A stretch of 40,001 nt of DNA, taken from positions 1 through 40,001 of the forward strand of contig VFKX01000052.1 in assembly GCA_009885285.1 (NCBI GenBank), in the 5' to 3' direction. Source of the stretch: Candidatus Falkowiibacteriota bacterium (lineage in GTDB: Bacteria > Patescibacteriota > Patescibacteriia > Patescibacteriales > UBA12465). A program made the position numbers and the translations under genes. The notes under the pieces are model-generated. The model saw nothing but the letters and a program-made list of their open reading frames with translations, ran no database searches and was not told the DNA's origin. Shown here piece by piece: positions 1-9,557 of the stretch. Position 1 is the stretch's first letter. Each line of letters begins with the position of its first letter.

Positions 1-66
1 GGGGATAGGGATTCGAACCCCAATAGCCAGGACCAGAACCTGGAGTCCTACCGTTAGACGATCCCC
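1..66 (-). tRNA. tRNA-Gln (anticodon CUG)
   Basis: Reverse complement GGGGATCGTCTAACGGTAGGACTCCAGGTTCTGGTCCTGGCTATTGGGGTTCGAATCCCTATCCCC forms a cloverleaf. Anticodon stem CCAGG/CCTGG has loop TTCTGGT, giving CTG. T-loop is TTCGAAT. Confidence 0.93.
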
Positions 67-90
67 GAATTATTGTTATTTCTGCTGCTA

Positions 91-525
91 TTACTGCTTC
101 CTCTCCCAAGATTCAATCTCGCCTTCCACTTCCGTAAATATCGGGTGCAAGACTATCTCTTTCTTATCTTTAAGCTCATTATAGCGGTTTATATCCCGCT
201 CGGCCAGTTTCTTAAGCAAATGCTGAAATTCATACTCAACCTGACCTCTGCTTACTTTAATATCTTTTAGATTTTTTTTCAAGGGGCCGACTTTTTCCTT
301 CGTAAACCTATAGCCCCGAGCCTGCGCCTCCTCATAAATACCCAATAAATAGGCATTTATATAGTCCAGGGGGCTAATCTGCGCCTTAAACCGCTCCAAC
401 TGCGGATGATTCTTGTACCCAACTGTCTTACCCTCTAAGACATGCTTAGCCAACAAGGCCTCCCGCCAAACAGCTAAAAGACCCTGGCGGTCAAGATAGC
501 GCGGTGATATACTCCAGAGTCGCAT
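91..525 (-). CDS. Pyrimidine dimer DNA glycosylase-like protein (PF03013-like)
   Basis: MRLWSISPRYLDRQGLLAVWREALLAKHVLEGKTVGYKNHPQLERF matches the start of the Pyr_excise family from memory. Confidence 0.75.
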   Translation of the reverse strand: MRLWSISPRYLDRQGLLAVWREALLAKHVLEGKTVGYKNHPQLERFKAQISPLDYINAYLLGIYEEAQARGYRFTKEKVGPLKKNLKDIKVSRGQVEYEFQHLLKKLAERDINRYNELKDKKEIVLHPIFTEVEGEIESWERKQ

Positions 526-529
526 CGGA

Positions 530-2155
530 TTAATTTAATTCCTCCTCAATCTTCTCCACCTCTTCAATATTTTCAATCTTATCAATAACGTGTTCAATAA
601 AATCCTTAGTGGCCTTCTCCCGGCCATCCCAGGCTTTCTCCAAATCAACCGCCTGTTTATCAACCTTCTTCTCCTCCAGCTTTGGACGCATTAAAGGGAA
701 AATCTGACATTCGCGGCCCGGCTTATCCATCAAGAAGCTGAACAACCGTTCACTAAAACCGAAACCGCAAGTTGGTGGCATACCATATTCCAAAGCTTCA
801 ACGAAATCATGATCATGAGCCTGAGCCTCTTCATCGCCGGCTTCCTTAAGCTTCTGCTGGTCTTCAAATCGGGACTCCTGATCAACTGGATTATTTAACT
901 CACTATAGCCATTACCAATTTCGGAACCGGCAATAATAATCTGGAAGCGCTGGGCGACCTCATTGTTTTCTTCATCGCGCTTCGCTAAAGGCGAAACAGA
1001 AATCGGAGTACCGACTAAGAAGCCTGGGCCGCCAATCTGCTTGCGGCAATATTTCCACAGATTATCAATGGCGCGAGTGATGTTAAAGCCCTTGGTATCA
1101 TATTTTACGCCGAGCTCATCAAGCTTCGCGACAATTTCCTCCTGAGTGGCGGTCAGCACATCAACGCCGGTAAATTTCTTAACAGTCTCGCGATAGTCAT
1201 ACATCTCCCATTCCTTATTCAAATCAATATCAAAACCCTTAATCTTAAAATTATAGGTACCGAAAGTTTCTGAAGCAATATACTTATACATCTCTTCACA
1301 TAAGGCCATCCCCATCTTATAGTCCGCATAAGCCCAATAGAACTCCATCTGGGTATAGTCCTGTAAGTGTTCGGCATCCATGCCTTCATTGCGGAATTGG
1401 CGGCCGATTTCAAAAGTCTTCTCGAGTCCCGCGACCATCAATTTTTTCTGCCATAATTCGCCCATGGAAATACGCAAGAAGACATCGATGTCTAAAGCAT
1501 TATGATGAGTCTGGAAAGGTTTGGCATCAGCGCCGCCGGCCATACTTTCGAGCACCGGAGTCTCGACTTCTAAGAACCCTTTGTCCAACAAAAAAGTACG
1601 GGTCGCCTGCCAGAACTTAGACCGCTTCAAAATCATATCCAAAACTTCCTTGTTCAAAAGAATATCCAAATAGCGCTTGCGCAATCTCTCTTCCTCATCC
1701 TTTAAGCCATACCAGGCGTCAGGAATTGGGCGTAAAGCCTTGGTCAATATTTTCCAGTCGCTTACCATCACGCTCCGTTCACCTTTATGAGTCAAAAAAG
1801 CCCGCCCCTTAACCTGGATAAAGTCAGAAATATCAATCAGCTTCAGGAAGGCTTTATATGAATCAGCACCTAAATCTTTTTTTGAGAAAGCAATCTGGAT
1901 ATTACCGCTCGCATCTTCCAGGTTAGCAAAAGCTAAATTGCCGTGCTCCCGCTTAGCGCGCAAGCGTCCAACTATCACCATGTCTGCCTGGGACTCGTTT
2001 AAAGCCTCAAAATCAGCCAAGACAGCAGCAATCTCATGATCGCGCTCTACTTTAGCCGGATAAGGATCAAGACCCGCCTCCTGGATTTTAGTTAGTTTCT
2101 CTAAACGCTCTTGCCTTTCATTCAAAGGATTTTTTATTTCTGTCGCTTCAGACAT
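530..2155 (-). CDS. lysS: Lysyl-tRNA synthetase, class II
   Basis: 541 aa with OB-fold and class II motifs (RKRYLDIL, FLEVETPVLESMAGGADAKPFQTHHNALD, FEIGRQFRNEGMDAEHLQDYTQMEFYWAYADY, GFGFSERLFSFLMD). Confidence 0.96.
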   Translation of the reverse strand: MSEATEIKNPLNERQERLEKLTKIQEAGLDPYPAKVERDHEIAAVLADFEALNESQADMVIVGRLRAKREHGNLAFANLEDASGNIQIAFSKKDLGADSYKAFLKLIDISDFIQVKGRAFLTHKGERSVMVSDWKILTKALRPIPDAWYGLKDEEERLRKRYLDILLNKEVLDMILKRSKFWQATRTFLLDKGFLEVETPVLESMAGGADAKPFQTHHNALDIDVFLRISMGELWQKKLMVAGLEKTFEIGRQFRNEGMDAEHLQDYTQMEFYWAYADYKMGMALCEEMYKYIASETFGTYNFKIKGFDIDLNKEWEMYDYRETVKKFTGVDVLTATQEEIVAKLDELGVKYDTKGFNITRAIDNLWKYCRKQIGGPGFLVGTPISVSPLAKRDEENNEVAQRFQIIIAGSEIGNGYSELNNPVDQESRFEDQQKLKEAGDEEAQAHDHDFVEALEYGMPPTCGFGFSERLFSFLMDKPGRECQIFPLMRPKLEEKKVDKQAVDLEKAWDGREKATKDFIEHVIDKIENIEEVEKIEEELN

Positions 2156-2182
2156 ATGGTTAAAGTTATGATGCTTAACTTC

Positions 2183-2641
2183 TTACTCAGTCTTTAAAAT
2201 TGTATATTTAATCAAACCGCGAGGAGTATCCACTTCAACCTTATCTCCCTTGCGATGATGCAGGAAAGCGACACCTAAAGGCGACTCGTTAGAAATCTTG
2301 CCATTTAACGGATCAGCTTCATTAAAACTGACAATGGTGTATTCTTTCTCGCCATTTTCCGATTTCACGGTCACTCTCGAACCCATACTGACCTCGTCGG
2401 TCGAGACATGAGCCTGAACAACAGTCACATTCTTCAAGGAATTCGCCAGTTCTAAAATACGCCCCTCGTTTAACGCTTGGGCGTCTTTCGCTTCACTATA
2501 TTCAGCGTTTTCGCTCAAATCTCCAAGGTCCTTAGCCTTCTCGATTCGCTCAGCGATTTCCTTGCGTCTAACGGTACCCAAAAAGTTCATTTCATCTTTC
2601 AATTTGTCGTAACCTTCCTGGGAAATGATTTGTTCGTTCAT
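2183..2641 (-). CDS. greA: Transcription elongation factor GreA
   Basis: 152 aa; GreA-like coiled coil (IAERIEKAKDLGDLSENAEYSEAKDAQ) and C-terminal FKBP-like domain (ISNESPLGVAFLHHRKGDKVEVDTPRG). Confidence 0.96.
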   Translation of the reverse strand: MNEQIISQEGYDKLKDEMNFLGTVRRKEIAERIEKAKDLGDLSENAEYSEAKDAQALNEGRILELANSLKNVTVVQAHVSTDEVSMGSRVTVKSENGEKEYTIVSFNEADPLNGKISNESPLGVAFLHHRKGDKVEVDTPRGLIKYTILKTE

Positions 2642-2676
2642 AATTTTGTTTTAATTATTGAAGCTTAATTCAAAGT

Positions 2677-4167
2677 TTAATATATCTTATTTATCGGGAT
2701 TAGACAAGAGCAGATAATTATCATTCCGATACCCAGCGGATGGTTGAGATAGGGGGTAAAAACGTTGGTAATTGCTAAAAAAACTAAGGCGGCAGCCAGT
2801 CCAAAATACCAGAACTGCTTCGCTCTTATTCCTTGACGGATATTAGCTATAATCAGCATAACGATCAACAGAAGATAGCTGGCGACTCCCAGGAAGCCCA
2901 TCTTTAACCAAAGATCCAGATAGCCCCATTCAAAAGCATAGGTGGTGTACTGACCGTCAGGATTATTCTGCAGCACCCGCGGGTCACTCGACTGATAGGT
3001 TATCGTTGCTCCATATCCTTGACCAAAGACTGGTTCTTTCATGATTTCTTTCATCAAGACCGGCAAGAGGCTCCAACGCGATGTAATAGCTGACTCCCCA
3101 CCATTACTAACCCGGTCCAAGAGGCTAGCCTGAAAATTTGTGCGATAGATATAAGGGAAAGCGGCCACAGCATAAATGATAATAAAACTGCCGACAAAAG
3201 AGAGCAGCATCCAGGCAGCCGATATTAACACCTTCTTAAAAGAATAGATTCGCCAAATAAGGACTATGCTTAATCCGGCTGCTGCCAAGAGGCCCATCCA
3301 AAAGCTGCGAGAAAAACTAATAATCAGACTACTCATGAATAATGCGGCTAAAGCCAATAGCCAAATATTTTTCCGCTGAAAAATCTGCTTAAACTTAAAT
3401 TCCGCCTGACTCACCCAGAGCGTCAGAAAAAAAGCTACTCCAGTATAAATCTGCCCTTGAATGAAAATCCGCGGCCAGCCGGCCGTCGTCGCCGTCATCT
3501 CTCCGTTCAGCGTTCGGCGCAGCCAATTATATACTTCTGGAGCGATGGCTGTGTTGTGAGTAAAGATATACAGAAAAATAAGAGTCTTCAGGCTCATCCA
3601 AATCGCCGCGGCTATAAATACTGTTTGCAAGCGCTTAATCTTCCCTTCTTCCTGTCCGCCATAAATAGCGACCGCCGGAATAATTAATAGGAAAAATAAC
3701 CAGGAATTGAAGTCGGAGAAAATATTAGCCGGCGCCTGGCCGCGCATAATGCCATTTACTAAAGCAATGGCCATAAATATAAATAATCCTAGGAAATAAG
3801 GACTAAAGCCAAAGCTCTTAAGATTCTGAAAATATTTTCTGTCAGTTTTTACCTGGCAGAATTGCCAGACAAATTTAACCGCAAAAACAAACATGAAAGA
3901 CAGCCACAGAGCGATACGGAGCGGCAATTGTCCGGCCAACAGATTAATAAAAAAAGTATGGCCCATTGAACCGATGAATAACTCGCTCAAAAGTATCAGA
4001 AACCCGTATTCCAGGCGATAGGCAGTCAGAGCTATAACTGACAAGGTCAAAACTATCAGCATCAGACCATTGCCTATGGCCGAAGAAAATAATAAAAAAG
4101 ACAGGGCTTCAATTACCAAGAAACCGCCCGTCATCAAGCCGATTGTTTTATAATTTATTTTACCCAT
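2677..4167 (-). CDS. O-antigen ligase/polymerase-like multi-pass membrane protein
   Basis: 496 aa, many TM segments, central ISFSRSFWMGLLAAAGLSIV and EPVFGQGYGATITY loop typical of the Wzy_C/WaaL type. Confidence 0.8.
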   Translation of the reverse strand: MGKINYKTIGLMTGGFLVIEALSFLLFSSAIGNGLMLIVLTLSVIALTAYRLEYGFLILLSELFIGSMGHTFFINLLAGQLPLRIALWLSFMFVFAVKFVWQFCQVKTDRKYFQNLKSFGFSPYFLGLFIFMAIALVNGIMRGQAPANIFSDFNSWLFFLLIIPAVAIYGGQEEGKIKRLQTVFIAAAIWMSLKTLIFLYIFTHNTAIAPEVYNWLRRTLNGEMTATTAGWPRIFIQGQIYTGVAFFLTLWVSQAEFKFKQIFQRKNIWLLALAALFMSSLIISFSRSFWMGLLAAAGLSIVLIWRIYSFKKVLISAAWMLLSFVGSFIIIYAVAAFPYIYRTNFQASLLDRVSNGGESAITSRWSLLPVLMKEIMKEPVFGQGYGATITYQSSDPRVLQNNPDGQYTTYAFEWGYLDLWLKMGFLGVASYLLLIVMLIIANIRQGIRAKQFWYFGLAAALVFLAITNVFTPYLNHPLGIGMIIICSCLIPINKIY

Positions 4168-4676
4168 ATTTTGTCTCCCGGCTTAATATCATTAGTCTCA
4201 CAATACCCGCCCCTGACCTCAAGCACCTGATTGACTGGCTCCATGCTTTCATAAATATTTTTCGGCTCATTTCCTTCCGGCGCCAGTTGCGCGGCGATAT
4301 TCTTAATTACCCCGTTTTCTATAAAGATAATATCCAGCGGAAATTTCATATTGCGCATGACAAAAGACCGTCGACCTGAGTCTGGAAAATTAAAGAGCAT
4401 GCCGCAATTATCGCAGAGGCTATCACGATTGCTCAGGCCTTGATAGCGGTCAGAGTCAGTTTCAGCAACCTCAACAGTCAAATCCTTATCCTTAAGCGTC
4501 ACGATAGCGGAACGCATGGGCATTTCCGACTGAACAGCTAATCTCCCGCCCCGCATCATGGACCAGCCGCGTCTGGCAGAAAAAATAATGCTTAGTCCTA
4601 TCAGCAACAAGATGGCGGCGAAACCCAGGATAATCAGACCGCGCGATTTAAGATAAATTTTTTGATTATTTTTCAT
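4155..4676 (-). CDS. DUF192 family protein with N-terminal TM anchor
   Basis: 173 aa; VEVAETDSDRYQGLSNRDSLCDNCGMLFNFPDSGRRSFVMRNMKFPLDIIFIENGVI is DUF192-like. Overlaps the upstream end of the 2677..4167 ORF by 13 bp. Confidence 0.88.
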   Translation of the reverse strand: MKNNQKIYLKSRGLIILGFAAILLLIGLSIIFSARRGWSMMRGGRLAVQSEMPMRSAIVTLKDKDLTVEVAETDSDRYQGLSNRDSLCDNCGMLFNFPDSGRRSFVMRNMKFPLDIIFIENGVIKNIAAQLAPEGNEPKNIYESMEPVNQVLEVRGGYCETNDIKPGDKIWVK

Positions 4677-4680
4677 AAGC

Positions 4681-5382
4681 TTAGTTTAAATGATGCTTGG
4701 CTTTAACAATGGCCAAAGCGTTATTATATTTCTTAACCCTTTTCATGAACGGGAATAGCTTATAAGCAAAAGATGGCAGCCAAGAACTGATGGTTCCGCC
4801 CGGAGCGACTGTAAACAAAATTTGCGGCACCCAGACGCCCACTCGCCCCTGCTCGAGCATCGTTAACCATAAATCCCAGTCCTGTAATTTCTTAATGGCA
4901 ATATCCCAGCCGCTCGCCGGAAAATCTGAGCGCTTAATCAAAGCCATGGTATGGATATACGGCCCTGCTTTCAGCTTATCAGGATTAAAATCTCCTACCT
5001 TAAATAGTTTCTGACCCCAATAGAAAGAAGGATAAGCATAGCTCGCCTGCGGATTACTATTCAAGGCGTCGAGCAATAACTCCAAAGCGTTAGGCTTCAT
5101 GACGGCGTCGGCATCGCAGAAAAATAAATAATCTCCTTTGGCGGCCTGCCAACCGCGATTCCGGGCGGCCGGCGCTCCTTGATTTTTCTGGGTCAAAAAT
5201 AAATAATTATGTTCTGTAGTAAGGCTCTTAAAATATTTAGAAAAAACAGCCTGAACCTGATCAGTTGAACCGTCATCAACAATAATGACTTCATAGTCAG
5301 AATACGTCTGACTGGCAATCCCCGCCAAAGTCTTAATCAATTTTTGCGCTTGATTGTAAACCGGTATTATTATAGAAATCAT
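4681..5382 (-). CDS. Glycosyltransferase family 2
   Basis: MISIIIPVYNQAQKLIKTLAGIASQTYSDYEVIIVDDGSTD and PAARNRGWQAAKGDYLFFCDADA (GT-A fold). Confidence 0.93.
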   Translation of the reverse strand: MISIIIPVYNQAQKLIKTLAGIASQTYSDYEVIIVDDGSTDQVQAVFSKYFKSLTTEHNYLFLTQKNQGAPAARNRGWQAAKGDYLFFCDADAVMKPNALELLLDALNSNPQASYAYPSFYWGQKLFKVGDFNPDKLKAGPYIHTMALIKRSDFPASGWDIAIKKLQDWDLWLTMLEQGRVGVWVPQILFTVAPGGTISSWLPSFAYKLFPFMKRVKKYNNALAIVKAKHHLN

Positions 5383-6467
5383 ATAATTTTACTATTTAAT
5401 TTGGCTGCAAGTGCCGGCCAATTGAATTGGCTCATGGCTCGGTCGCGACCATTCTGACCAAGGCGGTGCCGTAGTTCCTCATCTAAAGATAGTTTAATGA
5501 TGGCGGCTCTCACGCTATCAATATCTTCAGGATTTGTCATTAGACCGTTATAATTATCAATGACAGCGTCGCTCACTCCGCCCGCTTGCCCCGCGATAAC
5601 CGGCTTACCGCAGAGATTGGCTTCCAAATACACGATGCCGAAGCCTTCATAATCACCCTGAATATCCCGGGCCGGCATGATAAAAATATCGCAGGAACAG
5701 AGCCAGGCCCATTTCTCGTCTTCTCTGAGCTCGCCCAAGAAAATAATTTTATCCTTAAGCCGAGACGGCACAGCGGTCTTCAAATATTCTTCATCTGGTC
5801 CAATACCTCCGACGTAATATGTTATCCGCTTAAGCAGTTCGTCAGGCAAACCACTTAAAGCGGCAATAACTTTATCAACCCCCTTGCGTCTCACTAGGCG
5901 GCCTAAAGTAAACAGAGTAATCTTATCAGCGCCCAATCCGTAATTAACTTGCAAATGAGCCAAGAGTTCTTCGCGAGGCTCTGGCACTTCCGTCACCACC
6001 CCCGGATTAATAATTATCGTCTTGGCACGTCCCTGGGGATAATATTTATCTATCTGGCTTTTCACATAAGTATTGGCGCAGATAATCTTATCCGCCCGGC
6101 GTACAATCAAGCTTGTCAGAAATTTCTTATGAGCCCGGCGCAGTGAATAACTTAAATCCATGCCATGGAAGAAAACAGCGTATCTGATCGGCATCAGGAG
6201 CGATAATAACCAGGCGACAGTTCCTAGAGGTAAAACCTGGCCGACGAACAGATAATCAATCTTTTCGGATCTTATTCTTTGACCCACTGTTTTGAAAGCT
6301 TGCCGCCATGGCCAGAAACCACTCGGCGCAATTAATTCATTCTGGCTATTATCAGTCACCGCTAAACTCCCCGAACTCGGCCAGGCATTAACCAAGTTCT
6401 CGTAGTAATTGGCGACCCCGCCTTTAAACGGCGGATATTCAGTGGTCAGTAAAAGGATTTTCATCAT
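5379..6467 (-). CDS. Glycosyltransferase family 4
   Basis: LLTTEYPPFKGGVANYYENL; LGRLVRRKGVDKVI; EGFGIVYLEANLCGKPVIAGQAGGVSDAV. 4-bp overlap with next gene. Confidence 0.93.
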   Translation of the reverse strand: MMKILLLTTEYPPFKGGVANYYENLVNAWPSSGSLAVTDNSQNELIAPSGFWPWRQAFKTVGQRIRSEKIDYLFVGQVLPLGTVAWLLSLLMPIRYAVFFHGMDLSYSLRRAHKKFLTSLIVRRADKIICANTYVKSQIDKYYPQGRAKTIIINPGVVTEVPEPREELLAHLQVNYGLGADKITLFTLGRLVRRKGVDKVIAALSGLPDELLKRITYYVGGIGPDEEYLKTAVPSRLKDKIIFLGELREDEKWAWLCSCDIFIMPARDIQGDYEGFGIVYLEANLCGKPVIAGQAGGVSDAVIDNYNGLMTNPEDIDSVRAAIIKLSLDEELRHRLGQNGRDRAMSQFNWPALAAKLNSKII

Positions 6468-6471
6468 ATAG

Positions 6472-7947
6472 CTAAAGACTAGGTTCGGAATTAGCGATTT
6501 CAGCGGCCGCTTCCCGGCGCTTAAAGGATTTCATCACACTCTTAATATCAGCCCGGCTAAAACCGCCGAACAAAAAGAGACCGTAGAAATAAATAGCTCC
6601 GCCCAGGATAGTGACAATAAAAATATTCAGATAACCATTACCAATATAAATCATCAGTCCCATCACAACTGAGGCCGCTAAGGCTTTTCCGAAGGTCTTG
6701 AGATTCTTGCGCAAACGATAAGGCACGATTTTTTTTACTGCCGAAATACCCAGCATAAACATCAAGGCATTAGTCATGAGAACCGTGGCACTAGCACCGG
6801 CTGCTTGCCAACGCGGAATGAGTAAGATATTAAGCAATAAGCTGACCGTCATGACAATAGCCATATTGCGAGTATTCTTTTTCTGCGCATCACAGGCATT
6901 AAGAAGAGATCCAATGGGAAAATTCAAAAAGATGAAAATTAAGGAAATGATGGAAATTCGCAAAGGCAGGGCTGCGCCGTCATAACCACTCTTGAAGAGA
7001 AGAATAATTTTGTCGGCGAGGACAACTGCGCCGACAATAATCGGCAAAGAAATGATAATCAGGTAATTCATCGCTCTTTCAAAAGACACTAAGAGCTGGC
7101 TGCGGTTACCGTGCCAATACGCGCTCATGGCTGGATAAAGCGAAGCGGTAAAGGCAGAAGGCAAAAATTGCAAAGCAAAAATGATTTTAAAAGCGACTTG
7201 GTATAACCCGACCTGGATATCACCGGCCAAAACTGATAACAGCACCGAGTCCAGATACATATAGAGGCGTTGCAGGATGCCATAAACTGCAAAAGGCCAA
7301 CTAATAAAAATGATTTTTTTCATCAGGGCTTTTTCCCAGAATAATCTAACAGCAATCTCTAGGCGCCGCCTGACAATGAATAATGAGTAACTGAAGTTAT
7401 AAACACTGGCTAAAGCCAGGGCCGCCATAGCCGGAATCAATCCCCCACCCAAGAGCAAAGAGGTATAGCCAACCAGCAAAACAATAATTTGAAAGACGAC
7501 CGAAGAAATACTTTCGTACTTAAGATTATGGAAGCCCCGAATAGCTCCAAAGAAAGTCGCCGAAAAAGAATCAAGCACCATGGAAATGGCGGAGATATAA
7601 ACAAGCGTCTTAGTCAGCTGATCATAGCCCAGGACATTAACCATGATAATGACCGCCCCCAGAGCTAAAACGGATAAAGGCAGCTTCATCGCCAGGATGC
7701 TCGCCAGCCAGGACTCAGCCTTGTCCTTTTCCTTAGCAATTTCCCGAGTCAGGATATTGGTGAAGCCCAAATCAATAAAAATGGCAAAAATTGTGGTGAA
7801 AGAGATGGCCAAGTAATACTTCCCCAAGCTGGCCGGGCCGACATAACGAGCTAAAAGTGTAAAGTAAGTAAAGGAGATGATTTTCTGGAAAATCAGGGCA
7901 ATCGTCAAATATGAGGTATTTTTAGCAATATTTTCAACTTTAGTCAT
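6472..7947 (-). CDS. Polysaccharide flippase (Wzx/MATE-MOP type)
   Basis: 491 aa multi-pass; NTSYLTIALIFQKIISFTYFTLLARYVGPASLGKYYLAISFTTIFAIFIDLGFTNILTREIAK. Confidence 0.92.
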   Translation of the reverse strand: MTKVENIAKNTSYLTIALIFQKIISFTYFTLLARYVGPASLGKYYLAISFTTIFAIFIDLGFTNILTREIAKEKDKAESWLASILAMKLPLSVLALGAVIIMVNVLGYDQLTKTLVYISAISMVLDSFSATFFGAIRGFHNLKYESISSVVFQIIVLLVGYTSLLLGGGLIPAMAALALASVYNFSYSLFIVRRRLEIAVRLFWEKALMKKIIFISWPFAVYGILQRLYMYLDSVLLSVLAGDIQVGLYQVAFKIIFALQFLPSAFTASLYPAMSAYWHGNRSQLLVSFERAMNYLIIISLPIIVGAVVLADKIILLFKSGYDGAALPLRISIISLIFIFLNFPIGSLLNACDAQKKNTRNMAIVMTVSLLLNILLIPRWQAAGASATVLMTNALMFMLGISAVKKIVPYRLRKNLKTFGKALAASVVMGLMIYIGNGYLNIFIVTILGGAIYFYGLFLFGGFSRADIKSVMKSFKRREAAAEIANSEPSL

Positions 7948-8083
7948 AAAATAGACGGGTATTTTAGGGGTTATCTGCTGGCACTTGATTAAATCTTGAA
8001 CTTATGATAACATAATATTACATAAAAATAAACCTAAATCATAGTGAAAATTTTATTGTTTTAAATAGAATTTTTTTATTTGT

Positions 8084-8419
8084 ATGAAGAATAATATCCA
8101 TCCTAAGTACTATCCGGAAGCCAAGGTAACTTGTGTTTGCGGCCACTGCTTTTTAACTGGTTCAACCGAACCGGAGATTAAAGTTGAACTTTGTTCCGCT
8201 TGCCATCCTTTTTACACTGGCAAACAGAAATTAGTCGATACCGCCCGCCGCGTTGAAAAATACGTCGCTAAGGTTGATGCTAAAGAATCTGCCGCCGAAG
8301 GTAAGAAAGGCAAGAAAGTGAAGCGCGCCGCTCGCGCTGAAGTTAAAGCTAAGAAAGAAGTCGTCGTTAAGACTAAGGATTTGAAAAGAATTTCCCAGGT
8401 CACTTTGAACAAAAAATAA
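8084..8419 (+). CDS. rpmE: 50S ribosomal protein L31 with Lys-rich C-terminal extension
   Basis: [60 protein letters not shown], with zinc-site Cys residues; about 50-aa basic tail. Confidence 0.95.
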   Translation: MKNNIHPKYYPEAKVTCVCGHCFLTGSTEPEIKVELCSACHPFYTGKQKLVDTARRVEKYVAKVDAKESAAEGKKGKKVKRAARAEVKAKKEVVVKTKDLKRISQVTLNKK

Positions 8420-8432
8420 CGTCTCCAAAAAG

Positions 8433-8495
8433 CAATCAGCTTTAATTATTCGCGCTACCTATGCTAGAATAATTAAATAAGCCTGATTGTTTTTT
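8433..8495 (+). terminator. Long hairpin plus T-tract between rpmE and prfA
   Basis: CAATCAG(8433-8439)/CTGATTG(8483-8489), inner TAATTATT/AATAATTA, followed by TTTTTT. Confidence 0.7.
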
Positions 8496-8509
8496 GTTAT
8501 CTGAAAATT

Positions 8510-9556
8510 ATGTACGAAGACATTAAAGAGCGCTTCCGGGCGCTCGAGACAACCATGATGGATCCTGAGACCATGAAGGATCAGAAATCCATGATTAAAA
8601 CTTCCCAAGATCACGCTGCTTTGAAAAAAGCCATGGCGTTGATTTTGGAATTGGACAAGGTCACCGAGCAGATCAGCCAGAACACGGAAATGATCAACAC
8701 TGAAAAAGATGAAGACTTAAAGGCAATGGCCAGCGAGGAAATGGCCGGCTTAAATGAACGCGCCGAACAGCTTAAGGATGAAATTGAAGAAGAAATCCAT
8801 CCGGCCAGCCCGATGGATAAGAAGAATGCTATCATTGAAATCCGAGGCGGAGCCGGCGGCGACGAAGCGGCCTTATTTGCTGGCGACCTCTTCCGCATGT
8901 ATTCCCATTTCTGCGAACGCCGCGGCTTTAAGCTTAGTCTGATTGAATCCAGCGTCATCGGCATCGGCGGCTTTAAGGAAGTCACTTTTGAAGTTAAGGG
9001 CGTTGGAGCTTATGGCCTCCTAAAATTTGAAGCTGGTACTCACCGCGTCCAGCGCGTTCCGGAAACAGAAAAACAGGGCAGAGTTCATACCTCAACCGTC
9101 ACGGTCGTCGTCTTGCCGGAAGCCGAGGAAGTTGATATTGAAATCAAAGCTAATGACTTAAGAATCGATACTTTCTGCTCCAGCGGTCCCGGCGGCCAAT
9201 GCGTCAACACCACCTATTCCGCAATCCGTATCGTCCATATCCCGACCGGCACGGTCGTTTCCTGCCAGGATCAGAAGTCACAGCATCAAAATAAGGAAAA
9301 AGCTTTACAGGTTTTACGTTCCCGCCTGCTCGCCAAACAAGAAGAAGAAAAACGTTTAGCCGAGTCCAGTGCTCGCCAGACCCAAGTCGGCGGCGGCGAC
9401 CGCAGCGACAAAGTCCGGACCTACAACTTCCCTCAGGATCGAGTCACTGATCACCGCATCAATATGTCCTGGCACAGCATCCCGCGCATCATCGACGGTG
9501 ATATCGATGAAATCATTAAAGAACTCAAAAAAGCAGAAAAAATACAATTACAATAA
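8510..9556 (+). CDS. prfA: Peptide chain release factor 1
   Basis: GGQ motif (SSGPGGQCVNTTYSAIRIVH) and RF1-type HRVQRVPETEKQGRVHTSTVTV. Confidence 0.96.
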   Translation: MYEDIKERFRALETTMMDPETMKDQKSMIKTSQDHAALKKAMALILELDKVTEQISQNTEMINTEKDEDLKAMASEEMAGLNERAEQLKDEIEEEIHPASPMDKKNAIIEIRGGAGGDEAALFAGDLFRMYSHFCERRGFKLSLIESSVIGIGGFKEVTFEVKGVGAYGLLKFEAGTHRVQRVPETEKQGRVHTSTVTVVVLPEAEEVDIEIKANDLRIDTFCSSGPGGQCVNTTYSAIRIVHIPTGTVVSCQDQKSQHQNKEKALQVLRSRLLAKQEEEKRLAESSARQTQVGGGDRSDKVRTYNFPQDRVTDHRINMSWHSIPRIIDGDIDEIIKELKKAEKIQLQ

Positions 9557-9557
9557 T

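Noticed and set aside
9369-9557. N-terminal extension of the prmC ORF
   Set aside because: Out-of-frame overlap with the conserved prfA C-terminus; ATG at 9558 is the natural start.
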